Of a stretch of DNA of 64,000 nt, positions 1 to 11,617 are shown piece after piece. Numbering within the stretch: the stretch's first letter is position 1; each line of letters opens with the position of its first letter. The DNA is taken from contig JAVFKD010000004.1 of NCBI GenBank assembly GCA_036429605.1, forward strand, positions 124,001 through 188,000, written 5' to 3'. The stretch is from Cladobotryum mycophilum (Eukaryota > Ascomycota > Sordariomycetes > Hypocreales > Hypocreaceae). A model generated the notes under the pieces. That model was not told where the DNA came from. It ran no database searches and saw only the letters and a list, made by a program, of their open reading frames with translations. The position numbers and the translations under genes are program-made.

Positions 1-129
1 AGATTCAATATCTAATCAGAAGACAATCCAGCTAGTACATACATCCCATCTTCCGGATAAAGCGAGAAACAGACCATGCAGTATCTCTTGACTCAACTTA
101 TAGGATAATGGGCGTAGCTAATGAAGGCT

Positions 130-510
130 TTAAGCCTTGCACTTTGCCGAGAAGCAGTAGCCGCAGTCTTCTCTTCCAAGACCCTTGGAAATATCCATAC
201 CACCGCTTCCATCTGCATTGGTGGCACAGCACTTTCCACCACTGTTGTTGCTGTAAAAGAGTTAGTGGCTAAATCCCTCGATAGAAACAGAAGTCTTGGG
301 GAGGTTTGTCTATACATACCAGTTGTGCCAGGAGTTTTGCTTCTGCAGCTTCTTGCCACCACAGATATCGGTGGAAGCACGGGTAGAACTGCAGCTCTTG
401 CGGGCCTCTAGAATATCCGCACGGGCGTCAACGCTGAAATCCTCGTCTGGCATGGGAGTTGCCATGGCGAAGGTGGCGAGAGTAAGAGTGATGGCGGTGG
501 TGAACTTCAT
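130..510 (-). CDS. small secreted cysteine-rich protein, 103 aa
   Basis: Two exons read on the minus strand: 510-320 and 250-130, with an intron at 319-251 that has a GTATGT donor and a TTTTACAG acceptor. The joined frame gives 103 residues. The N terminus is a clear signal peptide (basic start, hydrophobic TLTLATFAMA), followed by an acidic pro-like stretch and a dibasic-type region near residue 37. The mature part holds eight cysteines: two single, one single, an adjacent CC pair, then three single. The pattern suggests a disulfide-rich extracellular peptide such as an effector or antimicrobial-type small secreted protein, but I do not recognise a named family. A TATA box lies about 107 bp upstream of the start. 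The two exons are in different frames, so a single-ORF search would miss the gene. The splice model is inferred from consensus and from the Cys-rich tail it creates. Confidence 0.72.
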
Positions 511-616
511 CTTGAATGGGTAGATTGGTAGAAACGTTGGGATTGCTGTTCAGAATGTAATGATATGGTTGATGTGGATGATGTTTTGAATCTGTCTTCA
601 ATGTGCGATACAGTCC

Positions 617-624
617 TTATATAC
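617..624 (-). promoter_or_regulatory. TATA box of the small cysteine-rich protein gene
   Basis: Reads GTATATAA on the minus strand, about 107 bp upstream of the ATG at 510, a normal distance for a fungal core promoter with a short leader. Confidence 0.5.
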
Positions 625-1796
625 CTTTTTCTTTCTATTCATTTAGATGAATTATCCGGTCTTATGTCGGTGCCTTAGTCCACGTCCCCAGAGTAGCAAG
701 TGAGACAGTTAGACATCATCTAGCACAGCCATGAGAGGGTCAGCGCAGGTATTGAGTGGTGGAGAAGAACCCTGAGCGTTGGTCATCTCTGCCGCGCCAA
801 GGTCTTATGTTGTATGAACTGTCATAGGTGGAACACCATCTGTGTATTTGAAACAGGATCACCCCGTTCGGCTCGGGTGGCGGGTGAAGTTGTCTTGCTC
901 TTACAAGCCTCACCACAGCATCGTTGAACTGGCATTTGGCGATATCTACTTGAAACCTAGAGGATATTCTGGCAGTCTATACCATCGTTGATTTCTGAAA
1001 AACTAAACCTAAGTGTGTACAATTAACCGTTGGTGGAATATGACGCGGTTTCTCAACCGTAACTAAGAACTAGGTTTAACATTATTATACAGGAATAAAG
1101 GCAAAATCGGCCAAGCTTGTAGGACTCTGCGAGCTTAGATTAATTACTCTGGTCAATTATAATAGACAATTATCATCTTACATCGTACGTAAGAGGAATG
1201 CAATTATGTTACATCTGGAGGATGAGGATGACAGCGTTACAGTAGTCCTATTTTGCGACTCCTCGCTTCCAAATGTGGTTGAAGGATGCTAAGCACTATG
1301 CTGTATTCTTATCGAAATCCATGCTCTGTATACGAACTGCTGACAATGCCCCACGATGCAAATCCGATCAGCGTATGAACTCCGCGGTACCGACCACCCG
1401 AGAAATCGAGTACCGTCAGCTTTAACCACACCAACGGGATTTCTTACCTGATCACAGCCAGTTATTAGCATGGATCTTCCTGGTACCTGGAGTACACCGT
1501 ACATAGTTTTAGGCAAGTGGTTTTTGCCCTGTTCACATTGCCGACATCCATATTGCGCCCAGGTAAGCAGGGCGGGGTGCACTGTATTTCTTTATGGACG
1601 ACGCTGAATGAACGTTCCTGGAGGCTCGTTGGATCCATTTCATATGGAAAGTTTGATTGGTGACATCTGCCTGTTAGCGTGGGGTCTACGAGGCGGACTC
1701 ATTCATTCGTTGCGGTTCTTTCTTCAGTTCTCCTCATTGTCATTGCTGCACCACCAGCTCATACCTAACTCCCCGCTGTTCAACAGGCAAAACAGA
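625..1796. other. intergenic, divergent promoters
   Basis: Lies between the minus-strand Cys-rich gene and the plus-strand F-box gene. It contains only short ORFs without protein-like composition. I see no RNA gene or repeat in it. Confidence 0.5.
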
Positions 1797-3224
1797 ATGA
1801 CAGAATCATCAGCTATCGATTTATCCCTCAGTCTTCCTGAGATTCTTACCAATATCCTAGATTTTCTGTCAACGGATCAAGCTTCGTTGGCATCCGCCAT
1901 TCAGGTCAACAGGAAATGGTTCTCGTGCGGGACAGATGTTCTCTGGAGAGAAGCACCGTGTGAGGTACTCGCGCAGGTGCCAGAAGATCGTCGACAAATC
2001 TACGCTGCAAAAGTCGCGACTCTCGCTTTTTCTGGTGACGATGAGGCTCAATATCATTCAACCTTCGAGAACATCCGATTTACCAACCTGAAGAAGATTT
2101 CTCTTGATGCTTATCGGCCAGGAGGGGGCGAGAGCTACTCCGTCCTACAGTACATGCAACTCCCGCTGGAGACATTCTTCTTCTACGGCGGGGATCTGAC
2201 CGATGATCTACTCGCCCACCTCCAAAACACTTGTTGGCGGCTTCGAAGAATAATGATTGATTCCCCAGGACCAAATGTCACCGCAGCTTCCTTCTTCCGT
2301 TTTATTTCGACCTATAAATCACTTGAGCACATGACGTTTCTCTATGGCATTGACGACCTGCTGACCGACGAGCTCTTGCTGCACCTTGCTGGTCGGCCCA
2401 ATTTGTCTAGCCTAGCTATTGGAAAGGTCTGCTCTACGCAGATTTTACAGCAGATTTCTAGCCATGTGTCGGAGCCATTTGGGGCGCTTCAGGCGCTTCA
2501 AGTAACCGTCCCTTCAGCTGCAGTGTCTTTGCTTGTCACATTGCTGCCAAATGTCACCAGTCTTCAATTGACTGTACATGATTCTGATGTTCACCTGGTG
2601 CAGCAGCTCCCTTCACTAACGGCTCTCCGCCTGTTATCCGTTTCTTTTGCTGCCTCTGTCGAAATATCAAGAGCGGATATTTTATCCCTCAAAAGTCTGT
2701 CCAATCTCGAGCAGCTTTCCATTGGTCCCGATGAGACAAACGACGCCGCGGAGGTGACAGCATTCGAGTCTGACTTTTCGGACGCTGATTTCGATGACCT
2801 GTGCTCAAAGCTTCCTGTTTTACGTCGCATTCGGTTCAACGTGCAATGCAATCTTTCTGCTGCCGCGCTTGCTTCTCTATCAAAGCATTGTCCATTACTA
2901 GAAGAATGCACGATGCTTCATGTATTGAACATACACGCGCTTGACCTGGGAAGCCGAAGCAATATTATGTTTCCTAAATTACGCTTATTAGATTTGGGAG
3001 GGTTTGAAGCTCCCGCACCAAATGACCAGCAGGGCGATGGGTATGTTCAGTCGAATATGCCCAGATCAATGACATATGCTTACACTCTAGCTAGTACCAA
3101 TTTCCCAAAGCCTGAAGACATTGCTGCTTTACTGAGAAAGCATTTCCCCAGACTGGAGGAAATCTATGTCAGCAGCGATGACGATTATTCCAACGTTATT
3201 GCAGGCGCAGTTTTGCCTTCATAG
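1797..3224 (+). CDS. F-box protein with leucine-rich repeats
   Basis: Single-exon gene of 475 residues. I chose the ATG at 1797 rather than the in-frame one at 1608 because the F-box begins directly after it; the upstream 63 codons look like leader sequence. Residues about 8-55 form an F-box-like helical motif (SLPEILTNILDFLSTDQ, then a VNRKW and LWREA pattern). The rest shows irregular leucine-rich repeats (LPSLTALRLLSV, LSNLEQLSIG, FPKLRLLDLGG, FPRLEEIYVSS). By family knowledge, F-box proteins of this layout bind Skp1 and present substrates to an SCF ubiquitin ligase; the substrate cannot be told from sequence. There is no signal peptide or membrane segment. Many such genes in fungi are lineage-specific. 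Confidence 0.8.
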   Translation: MTESSAIDLSLSLPEILTNILDFLSTDQASLASAIQVNRKWFSCGTDVLWREAPCEVLAQVPEDRRQIYAAKVATLAFSGDDEAQYHSTFENIRFTNLKKISLDAYRPGGGESYSVLQYMQLPLETFFFYGGDLTDDLLAHLQNTCWRLRRIMIDSPGPNVTAASFFRFISTYKSLEHMTFLYGIDDLLTDELLLHLAGRPNLSSLAIGKVCSTQILQQISSHVSEPFGALQALQVTVPSAAVSLLVTLLPNVTSLQLTVHDSDVHLVQQLPSLTALRLLSVSFAASVEISRADILSLKSLSNLEQLSIGPDETNDAAEVTAFESDFSDADFDDLCSKLPVLRRIRFNVQCNLSAAALASLSKHCPLLEECTMLHVLNIHALDLGSRSNIMFPKLRLLDLGGFEAPAPNDQQGDGYVQSNMPRSMTYAYTLASTNFPKPEDIAALLRKHFPRLEEIYVSSDDDYSNVIAGAVLPS

Positions 3225-3441
3225 TCTAGCGGTACATTCACTGCAAAGGCACGAGAGGACGAGCAATGAGGGGTGGTTCATAAGCAGCGAGAGGTAATAC
3301 AATAGGGACAAGAGTCACCGACACCTCTTGGGAAGAGATAGTAAACCCTATGGAAATTGCAAGTTTGATACAAATTAAGAGCAACAGAGAACTTAAAATA
3401 CCAAGACAATCCAGGTAACGGAACTATTCGCTTTGTACTCC

Positions 3442-4667
3442 TCATGGTCCACTGGGTGCCTCTGAGGCCGCCAGGTTACACTGCCGAAACAGTCGGACCT
3501 CGTCCGGCCGTAAGGTACCTACAACTGAATGTAGGACTCCGTGGTTGTTAAACAGTACCATGTCACCCTCGCTCCAGTCGTGTGCGTACACATATTGAGG
3601 ACTGATTGCGGGGCGTTGCGGCCGGTAGACAATATCTCGAACTCGCTCAAGGTCCTCAATAACGGCACCGTCAGCGCGGTGAATCTTGCGTATGGCACAG
3701 GGATGAATCTGGAGGGAAAGATTGCCCGTCACAGGGTTTTTCCAAGCCATAGGTAGGATAAGGATCTTTTCCGGTTCATAAGGCGGCAAGTCGGAATTGA
3801 GCAGCTCACGCCCTTCGGAATACAACCCCAGCCCAGTAGGATAAGATTGAGCATGCTTCATCCAGACGTATCTGACCCAAACGCAGCCAGTCAAATGTTT
3901 GCCACATGGATTTCACTTGAGTATATCTTACGGATGTGGTGCATATTCAACCTTGCTCGTCTTGACAAATTCTTGATCCTCTGGTGATAACAGCTCAAAC
4001 GTCTTCTGGCCGCTGACAAACGCAGTTGTTGCCAGTGATGCGTCCAAGGTGTCTCCAGAACCATCGGCATACAGTATTGTCTGCCGACGGCCCTTGGGCA
4101 CCTGTACCGCCATAAGTGTGGTGACTTTAGGAGGATAGAGTTCATACAGGGCGGCATCAATATGCCAGCGGTAAAATCGAGTAAATGAACCATCCTTATC
4201 CTCAGGGATGGGATCGCGGTGGAACCTTCGATGATGGGGGTGGCGCATCTTTACATCCTGGGCACCTTCGTATGACTCAATAAATCCGTTTCCATTCAGC
4301 TGGACTTCGGGTTGCTGAGGCACCGCGCTGAAAAAATGATGTGTTCGGTTGGTTTCAGCGCTGATAGACGCACCATGACTATATTCGCGTGCGGTAGGAT
4401 CAAAACGCTTTGTGAGTTGATACTGGGCTTTAGGGGATAGATTCCGCTGGTTCTTAAACAAGACGAGGTGGTAATTGCAGAGGGCATCTCGAATGATAGA
4501 GAAGTCGTCATCTGAGATATATAAATTTCCATTCCTTGCTTCAACTGTATACCTGTTGCAATATTGGTAGTCTTACCCGTCAGGTTTTCGAGGTCCACAT
4601 TGTCGATTCTTGCACCAAGTGTCACTCCTGGCACCTGATTCAAAGCTTGCACAGTAATCGATGCCAT
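3442..4667 (-). CDS. xanA: alpha-ketoglutarate-dependent xanthine dioxygenase (XanA type)
   Basis: Three exons on the minus strand: 4667-4577, 4511-3932 and 3871-3442. The introns have GTAAGA donors, and the product is 366 residues. It belongs to the TauD/TfdA Fe(II)/2-oxoglutarate dioxygenase family and matches fungal XanA closely in length and in conserved blocks (FDPTAREYSHG, HPHHRRFHRDPIP, FYRWHIDAALY, ISPQYVYAHDW). The iron-binding triad is visible as His147-x-Asp149 and the distal His338 (GVLHSVVG), with the conserved C-terminal VRLFRQ arginine. XanA hydroxylates xanthine to uric acid using O2 and 2-oxoglutarate, replacing or backing up the molybdenum enzyme, so it serves purine use as a nitrogen source in the cytosol. 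In Aspergillus it is under purine and nitrogen control; I did not identify the corresponding sites here. The gene looks intact. Confidence 0.92.
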
Positions 4668-6718
4668 TGTTACTGCGTGTCCCTAGTATGGATGCTTGTT
4701 CTGCTAGAGCGGAGCAATGGGAGGAAATGTTCTAAATGATGGATGAGGTACTGAATTGGATACTTCAGTGAAAGCTGCAGATTGTTTATACTGGAGACGA
4801 GTGCTGTACTTATAGTGAGAAAAGGCGATGGAAAAGTAGGTGAGGGGGTTGTATCGTATTACTCATATGCTTAAGGCATCTTACACGCGATGGACTGGTC
4901 GAAGCACTCCGTTTGCCTCAGATTGCACTATTAGGTTTGAGACATCTTACGTGATGAGCAAGGAGAAGGACACATTATGTACTAGAGAAGTGGTTGGCAA
5001 ACCAGCTCCAATGTTGCCTGTATGCACACATTCAATTTGCGACCCGAAAACTCATCACGTCTAATTTTGCGAATATATTAACTTATGAGGGCCTGGAATT
5101 GATCACCAACAAGTCTTCTACGCCAAAGAGGAACCATATTCTCCTTGCAAAATGAGCTACCCCCTTACGCTTTTCTAAAATCAAGGCATTGAAGACGAGA
5201 GGACCATCAAAGAGGGTGATTCCATTTCATAGGTAGAAGAAGTAGTAAATAGCTCAATAGCTGAATGTAGCCTCGGCTCCGACAGGGACACCCGACTTCT
5301 TCATTCAATGGACAAATGGTACACCGCGTCCGCGTTACGCTACGTGAGGTCTCCGGGTAATTATTATATGGGCTCTATTAATACAGCATGTTGCCCGTCA
5401 TGGCACTCTCATATGTCTTTCACTTCCTCGACACAACCGCCCTAGGATCTACGGTCATTCTCTAACTCCCCCAAGATCTACATCTCAACTGCCAAGAGTA
5501 CTCGTAGCCAAGTGAATGTCCAAGCTACCATCTCCCATATCACTGACTACCTATTACAGTGAAATGAGAATAGCTTAGTTTGGGGAGCAATCTTCATGAC
5601 AACGGCTACCTCTCATAGTGCTATGGGATCGCTTGTTGTTTGGTATTTTTCTTGGAGTCACTAAGGCCACTATCGCTCTTGATCTTATTGTTGTCATCAA
5701 TGTGGTATAAAGACGCCGGGTTGACTTTGTACTGCGTCGGCATTTTGGCAGTTTAATTCAGTATGGTACCGGTCACATACACATCACCACGCCGTGAAAG
5801 GTTGTCCCCCCGCCAAATGTGCAGATATCTGATCTTCGGGCGACCGACCCAACTTGGACCACATTTCTTTCTCTTGAAGTTGTGGTCATCAAGTCATCTG
5901 GCCTCGCATTTTCTTCTTCTTCCCGATACACCTTTGAATGCCTGGTTCCTTATAAAATAAAAATAAAATAAAAGAAAGAAAGGAAGAAAAGGAGAATAAG
6001 ACCGGGATATCACTGTCTTAATGACCAAGGAAAATTTAACTAGTATCAATAATAACGGATTCAAGTCGAATCAGGTTGTTGGCTCTTACGGATGACAAAA
6101 TCCAGTTCCTCTTCTTCATTTAAATAGTATCACCAAATTCTAAGCGATGGTATAACCACAGCCAGACCACCTCCACGAACGTCACAGGCATTTGCCATTT
6201 TATTAACAGTAGCAACCAGTTCGGCGCCATTTCCATGAGGGAACACCATCTCATATGTCCCTCGGCTAATTCCTATCATCGTGCGACTTTGCTAATAATC
6301 GCCGAAGATCTTCGTTTCATACCGCGCTACCAACATCATCGGCCTTCAGCTGTTTTCCCTCGAGAATCACCAACCTACGCATTAGTATATCTTCCTATAA
6401 TGATCAATTTCAGTACGGGAACTACAATTCGCGTATTTTTACGTTTCAGTATGCAAGGGGGTGACTGCCATTGTGACAGGCTCTGTGGGAAATCAAGGCT
6501 CAGATTCAGAAACTGGTATTTTGGTGAATCTGCTGGAGACTCAAGTGGAGATTCCCCGACTCTGATAGGTGTATTAATATTACGCATTCCCTGCTTGGGA
6601 TGCAGGGTCTACTACACTAATGGACAAGCAGCAGGTAGAAATATCGTGCCCGGGCTGTTGGGGCTCAAAAGATATATGCATTATGTTCAGTTCTCTCGTT
6701 GGCGTGTATCACCAAACC
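4668..6718. other. intergenic, no convincing gene
   Basis: About 2 kb. The longest open frame (6235-6750, plus strand) lacks protein-like composition. A purine-rich A/G tract lies at about 5954-6000. The left part carries the xanA promoter, and the right end is the 3' flank of the P450 gene. Confidence 0.45.
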
Positions 6719-8420
6719 TCAACGAGTTGCCTGCATATCTAGAACGCTAGAATCACTCCTTTCCCAGGGATGATCCAACTCAACACTCCGTATCAGCTCG
6801 GCGTGCCTAGCACTTCTCGGTACAATTGTGCATGGGAAATTGCCTGGATGATTAATGATGCCTGGCCTTTCCTTCACTTGAGGTTCCGTCTCCACCCCAT
6901 TCTCATCAACCGGTTTGCTGATCTTGAAAGCGAACAGCATCATTGTGATAGTCATGAACAGACTGGATTCGGCAAGCCATCTGCCAGGACACCTCCTGCG
7001 CCCGTAACCGAAAGCTTGAGGTCGAGCGTCGGGTTCGTTACGGGGCGCAAGAAATCTTTCGGGTTCAAACGACGATGGGTTAGAGTATGTCTCAGGATCG
7101 TGCAAGATGTGCCAAGTTGCCGGGACTAAGATGGCACCTTTTGGGATCAAATAGCCGTTATAGATGATATCCTCATCAGCAGCATGAGAAGTAGGGATTG
7201 GAGTGACAGGAAACCATCGCGCTGTTTCTTTAAGAATAGCCTGAATATATGGCAGCTTGCTTTGATCCTCGAACTTGGGAAGTCGATCCCCGACAACACG
7301 GTCAATCTCCTCTTGCGCTTTTCGCTGAACTTCAGGGAACAAGATCATGGCCAAGATGAAACTACTCAAGCTCGAAACCGTAGTATCAGCACCTCCGCCA
7401 TACATGAGAGCGGCTGTCCAGATAATGGCCTCCTCGTCTTCATGATCAATCTGCAAGTCACCCGCGTTGCCATTGCCATAATGTTCAAGAAGCTCAGACA
7501 CATATGATGGTCTGTTCACGCCATTGGCCATTTGCTGGCGAACAAATGAGTAGGGGACTCCCGCAGCAGATTGCAAGACCTTCTTCATTTGGCGAGCCGT
7601 CTTCTTAAAGCCAGTACCAGGAAGCCAATCAGGAAGATGCTGTAGAGCGGGAATCGTATCAACAACCCAAGCAAGAGGGACAAAGGCGACAGAAAAGTTG
7701 GTCATCATGTTATCGATGAGTTCCACCAAAGGGTCAACCCCTTCTGGTTCAATGGAATACCCATACGCGACCTTCAGTATGATAGCGCCTGCCTCACTAT
7801 GTCGAGTTAGATCCATAAACATGGAGCACTTGAATATGACATCAAGGTGTGTCTATTCCAATTATACTGACTGGACGAAAGAAAGAAAGATGAACCCACG
7901 TTCTGAAATGTTTATGGATATTATGGGGGTCATTCAAGCAGCGCAAAAGCAGTCGTCGTGCCTCCACCTCTTGAATACTGCCGAATTTGGACGCGAGGGC
8001 TACTGAGCCGATTTGGTGATCGATACACTTGCGTTGCCGTCTGAAATTGGAGTCATATGGTGAACTCGTCAGAATCTTCTCATACCCACAGAGCTTATCA
8101 GCAAACTCGAACTTGGGTCGCGCCGAAGTCTTAAGCCACATCTTATCAAAGATGTCATGGGCCGCTTTCCGATCCTGAATGATGATAAGAGGTTGACCTA
8201 GAACGGTCACAGAGCTAATTGGGCCATATTGATCCCTGAGCTTGAGCCAATGCCGGTACTCGGGTACGCCCGGTGGTGGTAAATCATAGAGATTGCCCAC
8301 AATGGGAAGAGGCTTTGGCCCAGGCGGGAGGCTTGGACCGTTCTTCTTCCGGTAAATAAAATAATAGACAAGCAGGCCAATTAAGGCAAGAATAAACTGT
8401 TCTGCAAACATCGTCACCAC
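6719..8420 (-). CDS. cytochrome P450 monooxygenase
   Basis: Two exons, 8420-7900 and 7796-6719, giving 532 residues. I placed the intron at 7899-7797 (donor GTGGGT, acceptor ACATAG) because this restores the conserved FRT-EAGAIILKVAYGY block; the shorter alternatives leave extra unaligned residues. The N terminus is a membrane anchor (FILALIGLLVYYFIY) followed by the proline-rich hinge LPPGPKPLPIVGN. The oxygen-activation helix reads GGGADTT, the ExxR motif is KETAR, and the heme motif FGYGRRRCPG places the ligand at Cys443. The overall sequence resembles the O-methylsterigmatocystin oxidoreductase-like P450s common in ascomycetes, which are mostly unassigned in function. An ER-membrane location is expected. 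It neighbours GH12 and SDR genes but no obvious biosynthetic core enzyme, so the substrate is unknown. Confidence 0.88.
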
Positions 8421-9221
8421 ATTGGGAAGCGGAATACTTCGAGAAGCGGCAGTGGAAGATGCAGGTTGTTCGACATCAAGGACCCAGGGGAATAAATGCC
8501 TGCCCCCTCCTGTGGTCTTACCGCTTCATTTAAAGCCTCGGCTGACGCCAAGCACATATCCATGTCTCACAGAGTCATGTATCTACATCTCTTCAGGGGT
8601 TGACTGTCGTTTGATTTGACGCCCTAATTGATCTACCGCAATGTGCCGCTCAAATTTACTAATTTGTCATATGTTTATTCGCATCTGATTAGTCCGCTTG
8701 CAATGTTTATCTCAGAAGTTTGTAAAAGAAAATCTCACCTTCCATATCAGGGGTTCTATGGCGTAATTTGTTTTTTGTGTGGCATTCCATTGGTAGCCAT
8801 AAACACGTAGGGTGGAGACTTTGATAACGTGCGGGCACATTCGTCTTAGATACACACATTATGTCTCGGATATATTGATTCCTTGTAGGTAATAACCATA
8901 ATTATTTCAGTCGGGATATTCTACGGAGCACAGAGTACTCCATAATTATATTGCTGCAGAGTGGGGGTACTTTTGAGTGCCGACAAGGGTTTCGCTGACT
9001 AACCAATGACAATGAGGAGGTGTATATCACTATGAATGAGGGTAAAGGTATGGTTAAAGGTTGGTTCTCATAACATATATACAGAGAACAAAATATATAC
9101 ACAGAAAAAAGGTCGTCCTCGCAACCCGACTCAGAAAGATAAGAGCTCCTCTCTTTTGGCAAAGCCAATGAACATAATGATGCTTATATAGCATGATCGG
9201 TGTGCTAGTATCCACATCCGC
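8421..9221. other. intergenic
   Basis: Promoter side of the P450 gene and 3' flank of the GH12 gene, rich in A/T. No further gene is seen. Confidence 0.45.
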
Positions 9222-10039
9222 TTAGTTAACGTCCCCTCTCCAGTAGTAAACGTGGAAAGTGTTTCCATCACCAGAGAAAGGCTCGGTACCAAATTGGTAA
9301 CCTATTAAATGTTAGTTAAAACCCCAGGTTTTTGCTTGGTGGGTGTGGCCTACTAAGAAGATATTGGTTGTTGATGGGATAACCTCGATTGCTCGCTAGC
9401 CAGTTGTAGAAGTTCTTGACGTCGTTGTTGAAGTTGTCGATTGGGTTGGGTGCAACGAAGCTGTACACTTGCATAGCGCCATTGTAGCCATAGAACAGCT
9501 CCCAGTTTTGACCACCAACGTTGACGGTACCTTGAGAGGATCCAATGGGGCCGATATTACCAAACTTTCCAAGCCTGTGGTTTCAACAATGTCAGAAAAC
9601 CGCAATATGACTCTGGGCTATATACGACTTACCAAATCATCAGCTCAAAATCACCAAAATAGGTGGGATGATTGGGGTCATATGCCGTGAAAAGATCATA
9701 TGCCACATCTGCTCTCAAGTTGTTGCCGGTATAGTTCCAAACAGCACCGGTTGGCATGCTGCCAATCTGGCTGACGAGCCTCTTCTGGGGAAGATCTCTC
9801 TGAACGTTGGGGAACGACTTGACATTTTGGGGACTGCCAGACCATTGCCAATCTGCGTGAAAGGCAACGGAATCAGTGATCCAGTCATTAGTGATGCAGC
9901 CAAAGCCTGTGCCAGAATCCTTTCCCCAAAGATTGTTGCTGATGGTGAATCCATTAGCCGAGATGGTTGAGTATTGGTCGCATAGAGTCTGCGATAGAAC
10001 AGCTGGCAGAATACCAGCAAGGGCAAAGAAGGACTTCAT
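9222..10039 (-). CDS. GH12 endo-beta-1,4-glucanase (EG3/Cel12A type), secreted
   Basis: Three exons: 10039-9633, 9574-9354 and 9301-9222, giving 235 residues, almost the length of Trichoderma EG3. Both introns sit at conserved places and restore the family blocks GDFELMIWLGK and LLSYQFGTEPFSG. The nucleophile is Glu132 and the acid/base is Glu216, the same precursor numbering as EG3. A signal peptide (SFFALAGILPAVLSQ) leads into mature protein starting near QTLCDQY. There is no cellulose-binding module, as is usual for GH12. The enzyme cuts internal beta-1,4 bonds in amorphous cellulose, mixed glucans or xyloglucan outside the cell; xyloglucan preference cannot be judged. A TATA-like element lies about 115 bp upstream. 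The gene is intact and the model is well supported. Confidence 0.93.
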
Positions 10040-10152
10040 ATTGAAGGGTTGGGCTTGAACAGAGGAGGTGAGGCAGGCTCTTGGAAGAAGGATTGGTGTG
10101 CAGCTGTTGAAACTGATGATGATTTTCAGAATTCCTGGACGTTATGAAGGGT

Positions 10153-10159
10153 TCTTATA
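10153..10159 (-). promoter_or_regulatory. TATA-like element upstream of the GH12 gene
   Basis: Reads TATAAGA on the minus strand, about 115 bp before the ATG at 10039. Confidence 0.4.
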
Positions 10160-10717
10160 CTCTTGTCGAGTGGAAATGAGCTTCCATATGTCAACTATGA
10201 TTCATCTATTCCCAATATCGAAGCAGAAGGTAATTTAGAAAGATTGAACCAAGTCCTAGACGAAAACATTCGGCCCGCTTGTGGTGCATCGCGTGATAGA
10301 GCCATATTTCACAACGACTTTCCTGAACGGTAGAGTATTCGAGTCGTTTCAACTATTAGGCTCGCACAACTGAACGGGGAAGAGAGTTTGCAAAAAACTT
10401 AGCCTCACTACACCTTCTAACTTGAGATGAGCGTTGCGTGGTATATATATGACGGAAATGACAGACTGCCGAGTTCCGGGCAACCGGAATTCCCCACTTC
10501 GTCAGCGAGCATGAACTATTCAAGAGTTTGTGGAAGGTGTTTAAAATAAACAACCCAATTTGACCTATGGGCTTGTCTAGTACCTTACAGAAAACAATTT
10601 ATATAAAACTTGTAATTAATGAAACTATATCAGCGCAACTAAGAACCGGAAGCAGTCCAAATGTTGCCCAGGCAAGTTCTACATACATTACTAACTCGGA
10701 TGCTTTCTTGCACGTGT
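10160..10717. other. intergenic between GH12 and SDR genes
   Basis: Upstream region of the GH12 gene and 3' flank of the SDR gene. Only short ORFs are present. Confidence 0.4.
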
Positions 10718-11617
10718 TCAAATAGTTAGTCGAAACTTCAGCAAATCCCGTTCCACAATCTCCTCCTTCCGTTTCTCTAGTTCCTCCATGTCCCATGGGC
10801 AATTAATAAAACGACTGTTGAGCCAATCCCGGCGCTCGCGCGTCAGCCAAATGACGGTGTCGGCAGCCAATTCGGGTTCATCAATAAGATATGAGTGTAC
10901 CATTTCGGGCATGCTAATCGCCATATCCGTCTTGATGCCTCCTGGATGGAGGGCCATAGCAATGATGCCCTGTTTCTCATATTCTCTTGCGATGAACTCG
11001 GTGAAACGGCAAACCGCTATTTTGGATGTCTGATACGACGATGCGCCATAGGTAATCATATGCGCACTAATGGATGACATGTTGATGATAGTCCTGCCTG
11101 ACCCGTTGAAGAGTAAAGGGAGAAAATAGCGAGTGCAGAGGTAGGTACCATTGATGTTGACCTCCCAGCCCTGCCACCACTCAATGGGATCAGAGTCGAC
11201 CATGGGAACCCACTTGGGGAGGAACCCCGCATTGTTCACGAGAATGTCAAGTGAGTTGTTGAAAGCTTTCTTGACCTCCTCTGCCGCTTCACGTACGGAG
11301 TCATTAGACGTAACGTCCATGTTTAGGGCAATGACCTCCGGCGAGTGGCCCGTTTTGTTGGCTTCAGCTTTGATCTCCGCGACAACCGCATCAAGGGGCG
11401 ACCGGGCACTGATGGCGATCTTGGAGGCCCCAGCCTTTGCGCATCTTATTGCAAGAACGCGACCAATTCCCTTGGAGGCGCCGGTGATGAGAACAGATTT
11501 ACCGGCGAGCTCAGAACCCGTAGGAGTGATGAACGGGTACGTGTCGTTGCGATTCGTCGCAAAGGGCCCAATTGATGCCCAGTTGGTTGGTCGCGTCATT
11601 TCGTCTCGAGAATCCAT
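10718..11617 (-). CDS. short-chain dehydrogenase/reductase (classical SDR)
   Basis: Single exon of 299 residues. The ATG at 11617 (MDSRDEMTRP) is preferred to the in-frame one at 11695 because the extra 26 residues have no SDR features. A Rossmann fold is shown by the cofactor motif TGASKGIG at 45-52, NNAG at 128-131, the catalytic Ser181/Ser182, Tyr195 and Lys199 (SYQTSK), and the PGGIKTD segment after the active site. It should be a soluble NAD(P)H-dependent oxidoreductase; substrate and direction are not readable. The C terminus has a charged helix (MEELEKRKEEIVERD). It lies between a GH12 gene and a conserved unknown gene on the same strand, and no link to the P450 can be shown. Confidence 0.87.
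   Translation of the reverse strand: MDSRDEMTRPTNWASIGPFATNRNDTYPFITPTGSELAGKSVLITGASKGIGRVLAIRCAKAGASKIAISARSPLDAVVAEIKAEANKTGHSPEVIALNMDVTSNDSVREAAEEVKKAFNNSLDILVNNAGFLPKWVPMVDSDPIEWWQGWEVNINGTYLCTRYFLPLLFNGSGRTIINMSSISAHMITYGASSYQTSKIAVCRFTEFIAREYEKQGIIAMALHPGGIKTDMAISMPEMVHSYLIDEPELAADTVIWLTRERRDWLNSRFINCPWDMEELEKRKEEIVERDLLKFRLTI

Noticed and set aside
6235..6750. 171-codon plus-strand ORF
   Set aside because: No domain, signal peptide or compositional sign of coding; lies in the 3' flank of the P450 gene.
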